A DNA stretch of 64,000 bases, from contig JAPDOI010000174.1 in the NCBI GenBank assembly GCA_029168955.1, forward strand, positions 1 to 64,000. Reading direction: 5' to 3'. Positions 24,101 to 35,824 of this stretch are shown piece by piece. The stretch is from Aplectana chamaeleonis. Its lineage: Eukaryota > Nematoda > Chromadorea > Rhabditida > Cosmocercidae. The notes below the pieces were generated by a model, which saw nothing but the letters and a program-made list of their open reading frames with translations, did no database searches and was not told where the DNA came from. The position numbers and the translations under genes are program-made. The stretch's first letter is position 1. Every line of letters begins with the position of its first letter.

Positions 24101-27100
24101 AGAGCCAGCTTCGCCGACCCCCCTCCATCATGGGCAGTGTTCGTTTGGCTTCGCCAAACGCAAGGCCGGCTTCGCCGCCCCCCTTCCAGCATGTGCAGTG
24201 TTAGTTTGGCTTCGCCAAACGCAGAGCCAGCTTCGCCGACCCCCTTCCATCATATGCAGTCTTCGTTTGGCTTCGCCAAACGGAGGGCCGGCTTCGCCGA
24301 CTCACTTCCATCATGAGCAATATTCATTTGGCTTTCCCATTCGAAGGGCCGGCTTCGCCGACCCCCTTCCATCATGTGCACTGTTCGTTTCGCTTCGTCA
24401 AACGAGGGGCCAGTTTCGCCAACCTCCTTCCGTTATGTGCAGTGCTCGTTTGGCACCACCAAACAAAGGGCCGGCTTCTCCGACCCCTTCCATCAAGTGC
24501 AGTGTTCGTTTGGCTTCGCCAAACGCAGGGCCAGCTTCGCCGACCCCTTCCATCATGTGCAGTGTTCGTTTGGCTTCGCCAAACGCAGGGCCAGCTTCGC
24601 CGACCCCCTTCCATCATGGGCAGTATTCGTTTGGCTTCGCCAAATGCAGGGCCGGCTTCGCCCCCCCCCCTTCCATCATGGGCAGTGTTCGTTTGGCTTC
24701 GCCAAACGAAGGGCCAGCTTCGCCGACCCTTCCATCATGTGCAGTGTTCGTTTGGCTTGGCCAAACGGAGGGCCGGCTTCGCCGACCCCCTTCCATCATG
24801 AGCAGTGTTCGTTTGGCTTCGCCAAACGCAGAGCCAGCTTCGCCGACCCCCTTCCCTCATGTGCAGTATTCGTTTGGCTTCGCCAAAGGAAGGGCCAGTT
24901 TCGCCGACCCCCCTCCATCGTGTGCAGTGTTCGTTTGGCTTCGCTAAACGCAGAGCCAGCTTCGCCGACCCCACTCCATCATGAGCAGTGTTCATTTGGC
25001 TTCGCTAAACGAAGGGCCGGCTTCGCCGACCCCCCTCCATAATGAGCAGTGTTCGTTTGGCTTCGCCAAACAAAGGGCCGGCTTCGCCGACCCCCTCCAT
25101 TAATCATACGCAGTATTCGCTTGCCTTCGCCAAACGAAGGGCCAGCTTCGCCGATCCCCTTCCATGATGAGCGCTATTCGTTTGGCTTCGCCGAACAAAG
25201 GGCCAGCTTCGCCGACCACATTCCATCATGAGTAATCTTCGTTTGGCTTCGCCAAACGAAGGGCCAGCTTCGCCGACCCCTTCCATCATGAGCAGTGTTC
25301 GTTTGGCTTCGCCAAACGCAAGGCCGGCTTCGCCGACCCCCTTCCATCATGAGCAGTCTTCGTTTGGCTTCGCCAAACGAAAGGCCGGCTTCGCCGACCC
25401 CCATCCATCATATGCAGTCTTCGTTTGGCTTCGCCAAACGCATAGCCAGTTTCGCCGACCCCCCTCCATCATGTGCAGTGTTCGTTTGGCTTAGCCAAAC
25501 GAAGGGCCGGCTTCGCCGACCCCCCTCCATCATGAGCAGTGTTAGTTTGGCTTCGCCAAACGCAGTGCCAGGTTCGCCGACCCCCTTCCATCATGAGCAG
25601 TATTCGTTTGGCTTCGCCAAACAAAGGGCCGGCTTCGCCGACCCCCCTCCATCATGAGCAGTGTTCGTTTGGCTTCGCCAAACGAAGGGTCGACTTCGCC
25701 GACCCCCTTCCATCATGTGCAGTGTTCGTTTGGCTTCGTCAAACGAAGGGCCAGTTTCGCCAACCCCCTTCCATCATGAGCAGTATTCGTTTAGCTTCGC
25801 CAAACGAAGGGCCGGCTTCGCCGACCCCCTTCCATCATTTGCAGTATTCGTTTGGCTTCGCCAAACGCATAGCCAACTTCGCCGACCCCCTTCCATCATG
25901 AGCAGTATTCGTTTGGCTTCGCCAAATGCAGGGCCGGCTTCGCCCCCCCCCTTCCATCATGTGCAGTGTTCAATTGGCTTCGACAAACGGAAGGCCAGCT
26001 TCGCCGACCCTCTTCCATCATGTGCAGTATTCGTTTGGCTTCGACAAACGAAGGGCCCGCTTCGCCGACCCCCTTCCATCGTGTGCAGTGTTCGTTTGAC
26101 TTCGCCAAACGCAGGGCCAGCTTCGCCAACCCCCTTCCATCATATGCAGTCTTCGTTTGGCTTCGCCTACCGAAGGGCCGGCTTCGCCGACCCCCTTCCA
26201 TCATGTGCAGTGTTCGTTTGGCTTCGCCAAACGCAGAGCCAGCTTCGCCGACCCCCTTCCATCATGTGCAGTCTTCGTTTGGCTTCGCCAAACGAAGGGC
26301 CGGCTTCGCCGACCCCCTTCCATCGATTGCAGTGTTCGTTTGGCTTCGCCAAACGCAGAGCCAGCTTCGCCGACCCCCTTCCATCATGTGCAGTGTTCGT
26401 TTGGCTTCGCCAAACGAAGGGCCGGCTTTGCCGACCCCCTTCCATCATGTGCAGTATTCGTTTGGCGTTGCCAAACGAAGGGCCAGTTTTGCCGCACCCT
26501 TACATCATGTGCAGTGTTCGTTCGGTTTTGCCAAACAAAGGGCCACTTTTGTCGGCCCCCTTCCATGATGTGAAGTCTTCGTTTGACTTCGCCAAACGAA
26601 GGGTCGGCTTCGTCGCCCCCCTTCCATCATGTGCAGCATTCGTTTGGCTTCGCCAAACGCAGGGCCAGCTTCGCCGACCCCCCTCCATCATGAGCAGTAT
26701 TCGTTTGGCTTCGCCAAACGTAGGGCCAGTTTCGCCGACCCCTTCCATCATGTGCAGTGTTCGTTTGGTTTCGCCAAACAAAGGGCCGGCTTTGCCGACC
26801 TCTTTCCATCATGAGCAGTATTTTCTTGGTTTCGCAAATCAAAGGGCCGCTTCGCCACCCCCTTCCATCCTGTGCTGTGTTCGTTTGGCTCCGCCAAACA
26901 CAGGGCGGGCTTCGCCGACCCCTTCCATCATGAGCAATAGTCGTTCGGCTTGGTCAAACAAAGGGCCGCTTCGCCGACTCCATTCCATCATGTGGAGTGT
27001 TCGTATGACTTCACCAAACGAAGGGCCGGCTTCGCCGACCCCTCCATCATGAGCAGTATTCGTTTGGCTTTGCCAAACGGAGGGCCAGTTTCGCCGAGCC

Positions 27101-30100
27101 CCCTCCATCATGGGCAGTGTTCGTTTGACTTGGTCAAACGGAGTGCCGGCTCCGCCGACCCCTTCCATCAGGTGCAGTGTTTGGTTGGCTTCGCCAAACG
27201 AAGGGCCAGCTTCGCCGATCCCCTTCCATGATGAGCGCTATTCGTTTGGCTTCGCCGAACAAAGGGCCAGCTTCGCCGACCACATTCCATCATGAGTAAT
27301 CTTCGTTTGGCTTCGCCAAACGAAGGGCCAGCTTCGCCGACCCCATTCCATCATGAGCAATCTTCGTTTGGCTTCGCCAAACGAAGGGCCGGCTTCTCCG
27401 ACCCCCTTCCATGATGTGGAGTGTTCGTTTGGCTTCGCCAAGCGGAGGGCCGGCTTCGCCGACCACCTTCCATCATGAGCAGTGTTAGTTTGGCTCCGCC
27501 AAACGCAGAGCCAGCTTCGCCGACCCCCTTCCAACATGTGCAGTGTTAGTTTGGCTTCGCCAAACGCAGAGCCAGCTTCGCCGACCCCCTTCCATCATAT
27601 GCAGTGTTCATTTGACTTCGCCAAACGCAGGGCCCGCTTCGCTGACCCCCTTCCATCAGGTGCAGTGTTCGTTTGGCTTCGCCAAACAAAGAGCCGGCTT
27701 CGCCGACCCCCTTCCATCATGAGCAGTATTCGTTTGGCTTTGCCAAACGAAGGGCCAGCTTCGCCGACCCCCTTCCATTATATGCAGTCTTCGTTTGGCT
27801 TCGACTACCGAAGGTCCGGCGTCGCCGACCCCCTTCCATCATGAGCAGTGTTCATTTGGCTTCGTCAAACGCAGCGCCCGCTTCGCTGACCCCCTTCCAA
27901 CATGTGCAGTGTTAGTTTGGCTTCGCCAAACGCAGAGCCAGCTTCGCCGACCCCCTTCCATCATATGCAGTCTTCGTTTGGCTTCGCCTACCGAAGGGCC
28001 GGCTTCGCCGACCCCCTTCCATCATGAGCAGTGTTCGTTTGGCTTCGCCAAACGCAGAGCCAGCTTCGCCGACCCCCTTCCCTCATGTGCAGTATTCGTT
28101 TGGCTTCGCCAAACGCATAGCCAGTTTCGCCGACCCCCCTCCATCATGTGCAGTGTTCGTTTGGCTTCGCCAAACGAAGGGCCGGCTTCGCCGACCCCCT
28201 TCCATCATGTGCAGTCTTCGTTTGGCTTCGCCAAACGAAGGGCCGGCTTCGCCGACCCCCTTCCATCATATGCAGTGTTCGTTTGGCTTCGCCAGACGAA
28301 GGGCCGGCTTCGCCGACCCCCCTCCATCATGAGCAGTGTTCGTTTGGCTTCGCCAAACGAAGAATCGACTTCGCCGACCCCCTTCCATGTGCAGTGTTCG
28401 TTTGACTTCGCCAAACGCAGGGCCAGCTTCGCCAACCCCCTCCCATCATGAGCAGTATTCGTTTGGCTTCGCCAAACGAAGGGCCGGCTTCGCCGACCCC
28501 TTCACTCGTGTGCAGTATTCGTTTGGCTTCGCCAAACGCATAGCCAGTTTCGCCGACCCCTTCCTTCATGAGCAGTATTCGTTTGACTTCGCCAAACGCA
28601 GGGCCAGTTTCGCCAACCCCCTTCCAACATGTGCAGTGTTAGTCTGGCTTCGCCAAACGAAGGGCCAGCTTCGCCGACCCCTTCCATCATATGCAGTATT
28701 CGCTTGGCTTCGCCAAACGCAGCGCCAGCTTCGCCGACCCCCTTCCATCATGTGCAGTCTTCGTTTGGCTTCGCCAAACGAAGGGCCGGCTTCGCCGACC
28801 CCCTTCCATCATATGCAGTGTTCGTTTGGCTTCGCCAAGCGAAGGGCCGGCTTCGCCGACCCCCTTCCATCATGAGCAGTGTTCGTTTGGCTTCGCCAAA
28901 CGCAGAGCCAGCTTCGCCGACCCCCTTCCCTCATGTGCAGTATTCGTTTGGCTTCGCCAAACGCATAGCCAGTTTCGCCGACCGCCCTCCATCATGTGCA
29001 GTGTTCGTTTGGCTTCGCCAAACGAAGGGCCAGCTTCGCCAACCCCCTCCCATCATGAGCAGTGTTCGTTTGGCCTCGCCAAACGCAGAGCCAGCTTCGC
29101 CGACCCCTTCCAACATGTGCAGTGTTAGTTTGGCTTCGCTAAAAGAAGGGCCAGTTCCGCCGACCCCCCTCCATCGTGTGCAGTGTTTGTTTGGCTTCGC
29201 CAAACAAAGGGCCGGCTTCGCCGACCCCCCTCCATCATGAGCAGTGTTCATTTGGCTTCGCCAAACGCAGGGCCCGCTTCTCTGACCCCCTTCCCTCATG
29301 AGCAGTATTCGTTTGGCTTTGCCAAACGAAGGGCCAGTTCCGCCGACCCCCTTCCATCATGGGCAGTGTTCGTTTGGCTTCGCCAAACGAAGGGCCGGCT
29401 TCGCCGACCCCCTTCCATCATGTGCAGTCTTCGTTTGGCTTCGCCAAACGCATAGCCAGTTTCGCCGACCCCCCTCCATCATGTGCAGTGTTCGTTTGGC
29501 TTCGCCAAACGAAGGGCCGGCTTCGCCGACCCCCTTCCATCATGTGCAGTCTTCGTTTGACTTCGCCAAACGAAGGGTCGACTTCGCCGACCCCCTTCCA
29601 TCATGTGCAGTGTTCGTTTGGCTTTGCCAAACGCAGGGCCAGCTTCGCCAACCCCCTCCCATCATGAGCAGTATTCGTTTGGCTTCGCCAAACGAAGGGC
29701 CGGCTTCGCCGACCCCCTTCCATCATGAGCAGTGTTCGTTTGGCTTCGCCAAACGCATAGCCAGTTTCGCCGACCCCCCTCCATCATGTGCAGTGTTCGT
29801 TTGGCTTCGCCAAACGCAGAGCCAGCTTCGCCGACCCCCTTCCATCATATGCAGTGTTCGTTTGGCTTCGCCAGACGAAGGGCCGGCTTCGCCGACCCCC
29901 CTCCATCATGAGCAGTGTTCATTTGGCTTCGCTAAACGCAAGGCCGGCTTCGCCGACCCCCTTCCAACATGTGCAGTGTTAGTTTGGCTTCGCCAAACGC
30001 AGAGCCAGCTTCGCCGACCCCCTTCCATCATATGCAGTCTTCGTTTGGCTTCGCCTACCGAAGGGCCGGCTTCGCCGACCCCCTTCCATCATGAGCAGTG

Positions 30101-33100
30101 TTCGTTTGGCTTCGCCAAACGCAGAGCCAGCTTCGCCGACCCCCTTCCCTCATGTGCAGTATTTGTTTGGCTTCGCCAAACGCATAGCCAGTTTCGCCGA
30201 CCCCCCTCCATCATGTGCAGTGTTCGTTTGGCTTAGCCAAACGAAGGGCCGGCTTCGCCGACCCCCCTCCATCATGAGCAGTGTTCGTTTGGCTTCGCCA
30301 AACGCAAGGCCGGCTTCGCCGACCCCCTTCCATCATGAGCAGTCTTCGTTTGGCTTCGCCAAACGAAAGGCCGGCTTCGCCGACCCCCATCCATCATGGG
30401 CAGTGTTCGTTTGGCTTCGCCAAACGAAGGGCCGGCTTCGCCGACCCCCTTCCATCATGAGCAGTGTTCGTTTGGCTTCGCCAAACGAAGGGCCGGCTTC
30501 GCCGACCCCCTTCCATCATGAGCAGTATTCGTTTGGCTTCGCCAAACGAAGGGTCGACTTCGCCGACCCCCTTCCATCATGAGCAGTCTTCGTTTGGCTT
30601 CGCCAAACGAAGGGCCGGCTTGGCCGACCCCCATCCATCAATTGCAGTTTTCGTTTGACTTCGCCAAACGAAGGGTCGACTTCGCCGACCCCCTTCCGTC
30701 ATGTGCAGTGTTCGTTTGACTTCGCCAAACGCAGGGCCAGCTTCGCCAACCCCCTCCCATCATGAGCAGTGTTCGTTTGGCCTCGCCAAACAAAGGGCCG
30801 GCTTCGCCGACCCCTTTCCATCATGAGCAGTGTTTGTTTGGCTTCGTCAAACGAAGCGCCCGCTTCGCTGACCCCCTTCCAACATGGGCAGTGTTTGTTT
30901 GGCTTCGCCAAACAAAGGGCCGGCTTCGCCGACCCCCCTCCTTCATGAGCAGTGTTCATTTGGCTTCGCCAAACGCAGGGCCCGCTTCGGTGACCCCCTT
31001 CCATCATATGCAGTGTTCGTTTGGCTTCGCCAAACGCATAGCCAGCTTCGCCGACCCTCTTCCCTCATGAGCAGTATTCGTTTGGCTTCGCCAAACGTAG
31101 GGCCAGTTTCGCCGACCCCCTTCCATCATGGGCAGTGTTCGTTTGGCTTCGCCAAACGAAGGGCCCGCTTCGCTGACCCCCCTCCATCATGAGCAGTGTT
31201 CATTTGGCTTCGTCAAACGCAGCGCCCGCTTCGCTGACCCCCTTCCAACATGTGCAGTGTTAGTTTGGCTTCGCCAAACGCAGAGCCAGCTTCGTCGACC
31301 CCCTTCCATCATATGCAGTCTTCGTTTGGCTTCGCCTACTGAAGGGCCGGCTTCGCCGACCCCCTTCCATCATGAGCAGTGTTCGTTTGGCTTCGCCAAA
31401 CGCAGAGCCAGCTTCGCCGACCCCCTTCCCTCATGTGCAGTATTCGTTTGGCTTCGCCAAACGCATATTCAGTTTCGCCGACCGCCCTCCATCATGTGCA
31501 GTGTTCGTTTGGCTTCGCCAAACGAAGGACCGGCTTCGCCGACCCCCTTTCATCATGTGCAGTTTTCGTTTGGCTTCGCCAAACGCAAAGCCAGTTTCGC
31601 CGACCCCCCTCCATCATGTGCAGTGTTCGTTTGGCTTCGCCAAACGAAGGGCCGGCTTCGCCGACCCCTTCCATCATGTGCAGTCTTCGTTTGGCTTCGC
31701 CAAACATAGGGTCGACTTCGCCGACCCCCTTCCATGTGCAGTATTCGTTTGACTTCGCCAAACGCAGGGCCAGCTTCGCCGACCCCCCTTCATTATGGGC
31801 AGTGTTCGTTTGGCTTGGCCAAGCGAAGGGTCGATTTCGCCGACCCCCTTCCATCATGAGCAGTGTTCGTTCGGCTTAGACAAACGCAGAGCCAGCTTCA
31901 CCGACCCCTTTCCCTCAAGAGCAGTATTCGTTTGGCTTCGCCAAACGAAGGGCCAGTTTCGCCGACCCCCCTCCATCATGTGCAGTGTTCGCTTGGCTTC
32001 GTCAAACGAAGGGCTGGCTCCGCCGACCCCCCTCCATCATGTGCAGTGTTTATTTTGGCTTCGTCAAACGCAGCGCCGCTTCGCCGCCCCCCTTCCAACA
32101 TGTGCAGTGTTAGTTTGGCTTCGCCAAACGCAAGGCCGGCTTCGCCGACCCCCTTCCATCATGAGCAGTCTTCGTTTGGCTTCGCCAAACGAAGGGCCGG
32201 CTTCGCCGACCCCCTTCCATCATGAGCAGTGTTCGTTTGGCTTCGCCAAACGCAGAGCCAGCTTCGCCGACCCCCTTCCCTCATGTGCAGTATTCGTTTG
32301 GCTTCGCCAAACGCATAGCCAGTTTCGCCGACCCCCCTCCATCATGTGCAGTGTTCGTTTGGCTTCGCCAAACGAAGGGCCGGCTTCGCCGACCCCTTCC
32401 CTCGTGTGCAGTATTCGTTTGGCTTCGCCAAACGAAGGGCCGGCTTCGCCGACCCCCTCCATCATGAGCAGTGTTCGTTTGGCTTCGCCAAACGCAAGGC
32501 CGGCTTCGCCGACCCCCTTCCATCATGAGCAGTATTCGTTTGGCTTCGCCAAACGAAGGGTCGACTTCGCCGACCCCCTTCCATCATGTGCAGTGTTCGT
32601 TTGACTTCGCCAAACGCAGGGCCAGCTTCGCCAACCCCCTCCCATCATGAGCAGTATTCGTTTGGCTTCGCCAAACGAAGGGTCGACTTCGCCGACCCCC
32701 TTCCATCATGAGCAGTCTTCGTTTGGCTTCGCCAAACGCATAGCCAGCTTCGCCGACCCTCTTCCCTCATGAGCAGTATTCGTTTGGCTTCGCCAAACGT
32801 AGGGCCAGTTTCGCCGACCCCCTTCCATCATGGGCAGTGTTCGTTTGGCTTCGCCAAACGAAGGGCCAGTTTCGCCGACCCCCATCCATCATGGGCAGTG
32901 TTCGTTTGGCTTCGCCAAACGCAAGGCCGGCTTCGCCGACCCCCTTCCAACATGTGCAGTGTTAGTTTGGCTTCGCCAAACGCAGAGCCAGCTTCGCCGA
33001 CCCCCTTCCATCATATGCAGTCTTCGTTTGGCTTCGCCTACCGAAGGGCCGGCTTCGCCGACCCCCTTCCATCATGAGCAGTGTTCGTTTGGCTTCGCCA

Positions 33101-35304
33101 AACGCAGAGCCAGCTTCGCCGACCCCCTTCCCTCATGTGCAGTATTCGTTTGGCTTCGCCAAACGCATAGCCAGTTTCGCCGACCGCCCTCCATCATGTG
33201 CAGTGTTCGTTTGGCTTCGCCAAACGAAGGGCCGGCTTCGCCGACCCCCTTCCATCATGTGCAGTCTTCGTTTGGCTTCGCCAAACGAAGGGCCGGCTTC
33301 GCCGACCCCCTTCCATCATGTGCAGTGTTCGTTCGGCTTCGCCAAACGAAGGGCCGGCTTCGCCGACCCCCTTCCACTAATCGCAGTATTCGTTTGACTT
33401 CGCCAAACGAAGGGTCGACTTTGCCGACCCCCTTTCATCATGTGCAGTGTTCGTTTGACTTCGCCAAACGCAGGGCCAGCTTCGCCAACCTCCTCCCATC
33501 ATGAGCAGTATTCGTTTGGCTTCGCCAAACGAAGGGTCGACTTCGCCGACCCCCTTCCATCATGAGCAGTCTTCGTTTGGCTTCGCCAAACGCATAGCCA
33601 GCTTCGCCGACCCTCTTCCCTCATGAGCAGTATTCGTTTGGCTTCGCCAAACGTAGGGCCAGTTTCGCCGACCCCCTTCCATCATGGGCAGTGTTCGTTT
33701 GGCTTCGCCAAACGAAGGGCCCGCTTCGCTGACCCCCCTCCATCATGAGCAGTGTTTATTTTGGCTTCGTCAAACGCAGCGCCCGCTTCGCTGACCCCCT
33801 TCCAACATGTGCAGTGTTAGTTTGGCTTCGCCAAACGCAGAGCCAGCTTCGCCGACCCCCTTCCATCATATGCAGTCTTCGCTTGGCTTCGCCTACTGAA
33901 GGGCCGGCTTCGCCGACCCCCTTCCATCATGAGCAGTGTTCGTTTGGCTTCGCCAAACGCAGAGCCAGCTTCGCCGACCCCCTTCCCTCATGTGCAGTAT
34001 TTGTTTGGCTTCGCCAAACGCATAGCCAGTTTTGCCGACCGCCCTCCATCATGTGCAGTGTTCGTTTGGCTTCGCCAAACGAAGGGCCGGCTTCGCCAAC
34101 CCCCTCCCATCATGAGCAGTGTTCGTTTGGCCTCGCCAAACAAAGGGCCGGCTTCGCCGACCCCTTTCCATCATGAGCAGTGTTTGTTTGGCTTCGCCAA
34201 AAGAAGGGCCAGTTTCGCCTACCCCCCTCCATCGTGTGCAGTGCTCGTTTGGCTTCGCCAAACAAAGGGCCGGCTTCGCCGACCCCCCTCCTTCATGAGC
34301 AGTGTTCATTTGGCTTCGCCAAACGCAGGGCCCGCTTCGGTGACCCCCTTCCATCATATGCAGTGTTCGTTTGACTTCGCCAAACGCAGGGCCAGCTTCG
34401 CCAACCCCCTCCCATCATGAGCAGTATTCGTTTGGCTTCGCCAAACAAAGGGCCGGCTTCGCCGACCCCCTTCCATCATGAGCAGTCTTCGTTTGGCTTC
34501 GCCAAACGAAGGGCCGGCTTCGCCGACCCCCATCCATCATGGGCAGTGTTCGTTTGGCTTCGCCAAACGAAGGGCCAGTTTCGCCGACCCCCTTCCGTCA
34601 TGTGCAGGCTTCGTTTGGCTTTGCCAACCGAAGGGCCGGCTTCGCCGACCCCCTTCCATCATGTGCAGTGTTCGTTTGACTTCGCCAAACGCAGGGCCAG
34701 CTTCGCCAACCCCCTCCCATCATGAGCAGTATTCGTTTGGCTTCGCCAAACGAAGGGTCGACTTCGCCGACCCCCTTCCATCATGAGCAGTCTTCGTTTG
34801 GCTTCGCCAAACGAAGGGCCGGCTTCGCCGACCCCCATCCATCATGGGCAGTGTTCGTTTGGCTTCGCCAAACGAAGGGCCAGTTTCGCCGACCCCCATC
34901 CATCATGGGCAGTGTTCGTTTGGCTTCGCCGAACGAAGGGCCGGCTTCGCCGACCCCCTTCCGTCATGTGCAGGCTTCGTTTGGCTTTGCCAACCGAAGG
35001 GCCGGCTTCGCCGACCCCCTTCCATCAATTGCAGTATTCGTTTGACTTCGCCAAACGAAGGGTCGACTTCGCCGATTCCCTTCCATCAATTGCAGTATTC
35101 GTTTGACTTCGCCAAACGAAGGGTCGACTTCGCCGACCCCCTTCCATCATGTGCAGTGTTCGTTTGACTTCGCCAAACGCAGGGCCAGCTTCGCCAACCC
35201 CCTCCCATCATGAGCAGTATTCGTTTGGCTTCGCCAAACGAAGGGTCGACTTCGCCGACCCCCTTCCATCAATTGCAGTATTCGTTTGGCTTCGCCAAAC
35301 AAAG
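9174..35304 (+). repeat. Satellite array, 60/61 bp monomer, about 430 copies
   Basis: About 26.1 kb of head-to-tail monomers. Each runs TTCCATCATG(T/A/G)GCAGTG, then the dyad CGTTTGGCTTCGCCAAACG, then a linker of type CAGG or AAGG, then GGCCAGCTTCGCCGACCCC, where the AGC/GGC variants give a second dyad GGTCGGCTTCGCCGACC. The 60 and 61 bp classes differ by one C in the C-run (CCCC or CCCCC). The two GGCTTCGCC cores in each monomer suggest origin by internal duplication. Units are irregular near 10,360-10,390, 10,720-10,830, 12,540-12,860 and 26,860-27,060. The consensus lacks stop codons in all six frames, so long open frames here are not evidence of protein. Confidence 0.97.
28030..34840 (+). 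repeat. Higher-order repeat zone in the satellite
   Basis: A marker pair of variant monomers (CCCTCATGTGCAGTATT followed by CAAACGCATAGCCAG) recurs at 28,081, 28,929, 30,148, 31,429, 32,279, 33,131 and 33,986. The spacings of about 848, 1,219, 1,281, 850, 852 and 855 bp correspond to about 14, 20, 21, 14, 14 and 14 monomers. Accompanying variants (CAAACGTAGGG after TCTTCCCTCATGAGCAG; GCCTACCGAAGG) move with them. This is a higher-order period of about 850 bp with some expanded copies. Confidence 0.75.
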
Positions 35305-35308
35305 AAAA

Positions 35309-35824
35309 CCAAACGAATACTGCTCATGATGGAAGGGGGTAGGCGAAGCTGGCCCTGCGTTTGGCGAAGTCAAACGAACACTGCTCATGATGGAAGGGGG
35401 TCAGCGAAACCGGCCCTGCGTTTGGCGAAGCCAAACGAATACTGCTCATGATGGAGGGGGGTCGGCGAAGCCAACCCTTCGTTTCTGCCCTTGATGGAAG
35501 GGGGTCGGCGAAACTGGCGCTTCGTTTGGCAAAGCCAAACGAACACTGCACATGATGGAAGGGGGTCAGCGAAGCGGGCCCTGCGTTTGGCGAAGCCAAA
35601 TGAACACTGCTCATGATGGAGGGGGGTCGGCGAAGCCAACCCTTCGTTTCTGCCCATGATGAAAGGGGGTCAGCGAAACTGGCCCTTCGTTTGGCGAATC
35701 CAAACGAACACTGCTCATGATGGAAGGGGGTAGGCGAAGCTGGCCCTGCGTTGGGCGAAGCCAAACGAATACTGCTCATAATGGAAGGGGTCGGCGAAGT
35801 CGGCCCTTCGTCTGGCGAGGCCAT
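35309..35824 (-). repeat. Inverted block of the same satellite
   Basis: At 35,300-35,310 (AACAAAGAAAACC) the array switches strand: monomers now read CGAATACTGCTCATGATGGA and GGCGAAGCC. About eight to nine units follow, two of them with a shortened form (CCTTCGTTTCTGCCC(A/T)TGATG), before unique sequence starts near 35,825. Confidence 0.92.

Noticed and set aside
9174..35304. Possible CRISPR array
   Set aside because: There are no unique spacers, the whole 60/61 bp unit repeats, the context is eukaryotic and no cas genes are present.
9174..35304. NFI/CTF binding sites (TTGGC-N5-GCCAA) in each monomer
   Set aside because: The spacer here is three bases (TTC), not five, so the sites do not fit the established consensus.
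9174..35304. Intrinsic (rho-independent) terminators suggested by TTCG-loop hairpins
   Set aside because: There are no T-tracts after the stems and the host is eukaryotic.
9174..35824. Many long open frames, several over 280 codons and some over 460, on both strands
   Set aside because: They are by-products of a stop-free tandem monomer, overlap on all frames and strands, and consist only of repeat translations.
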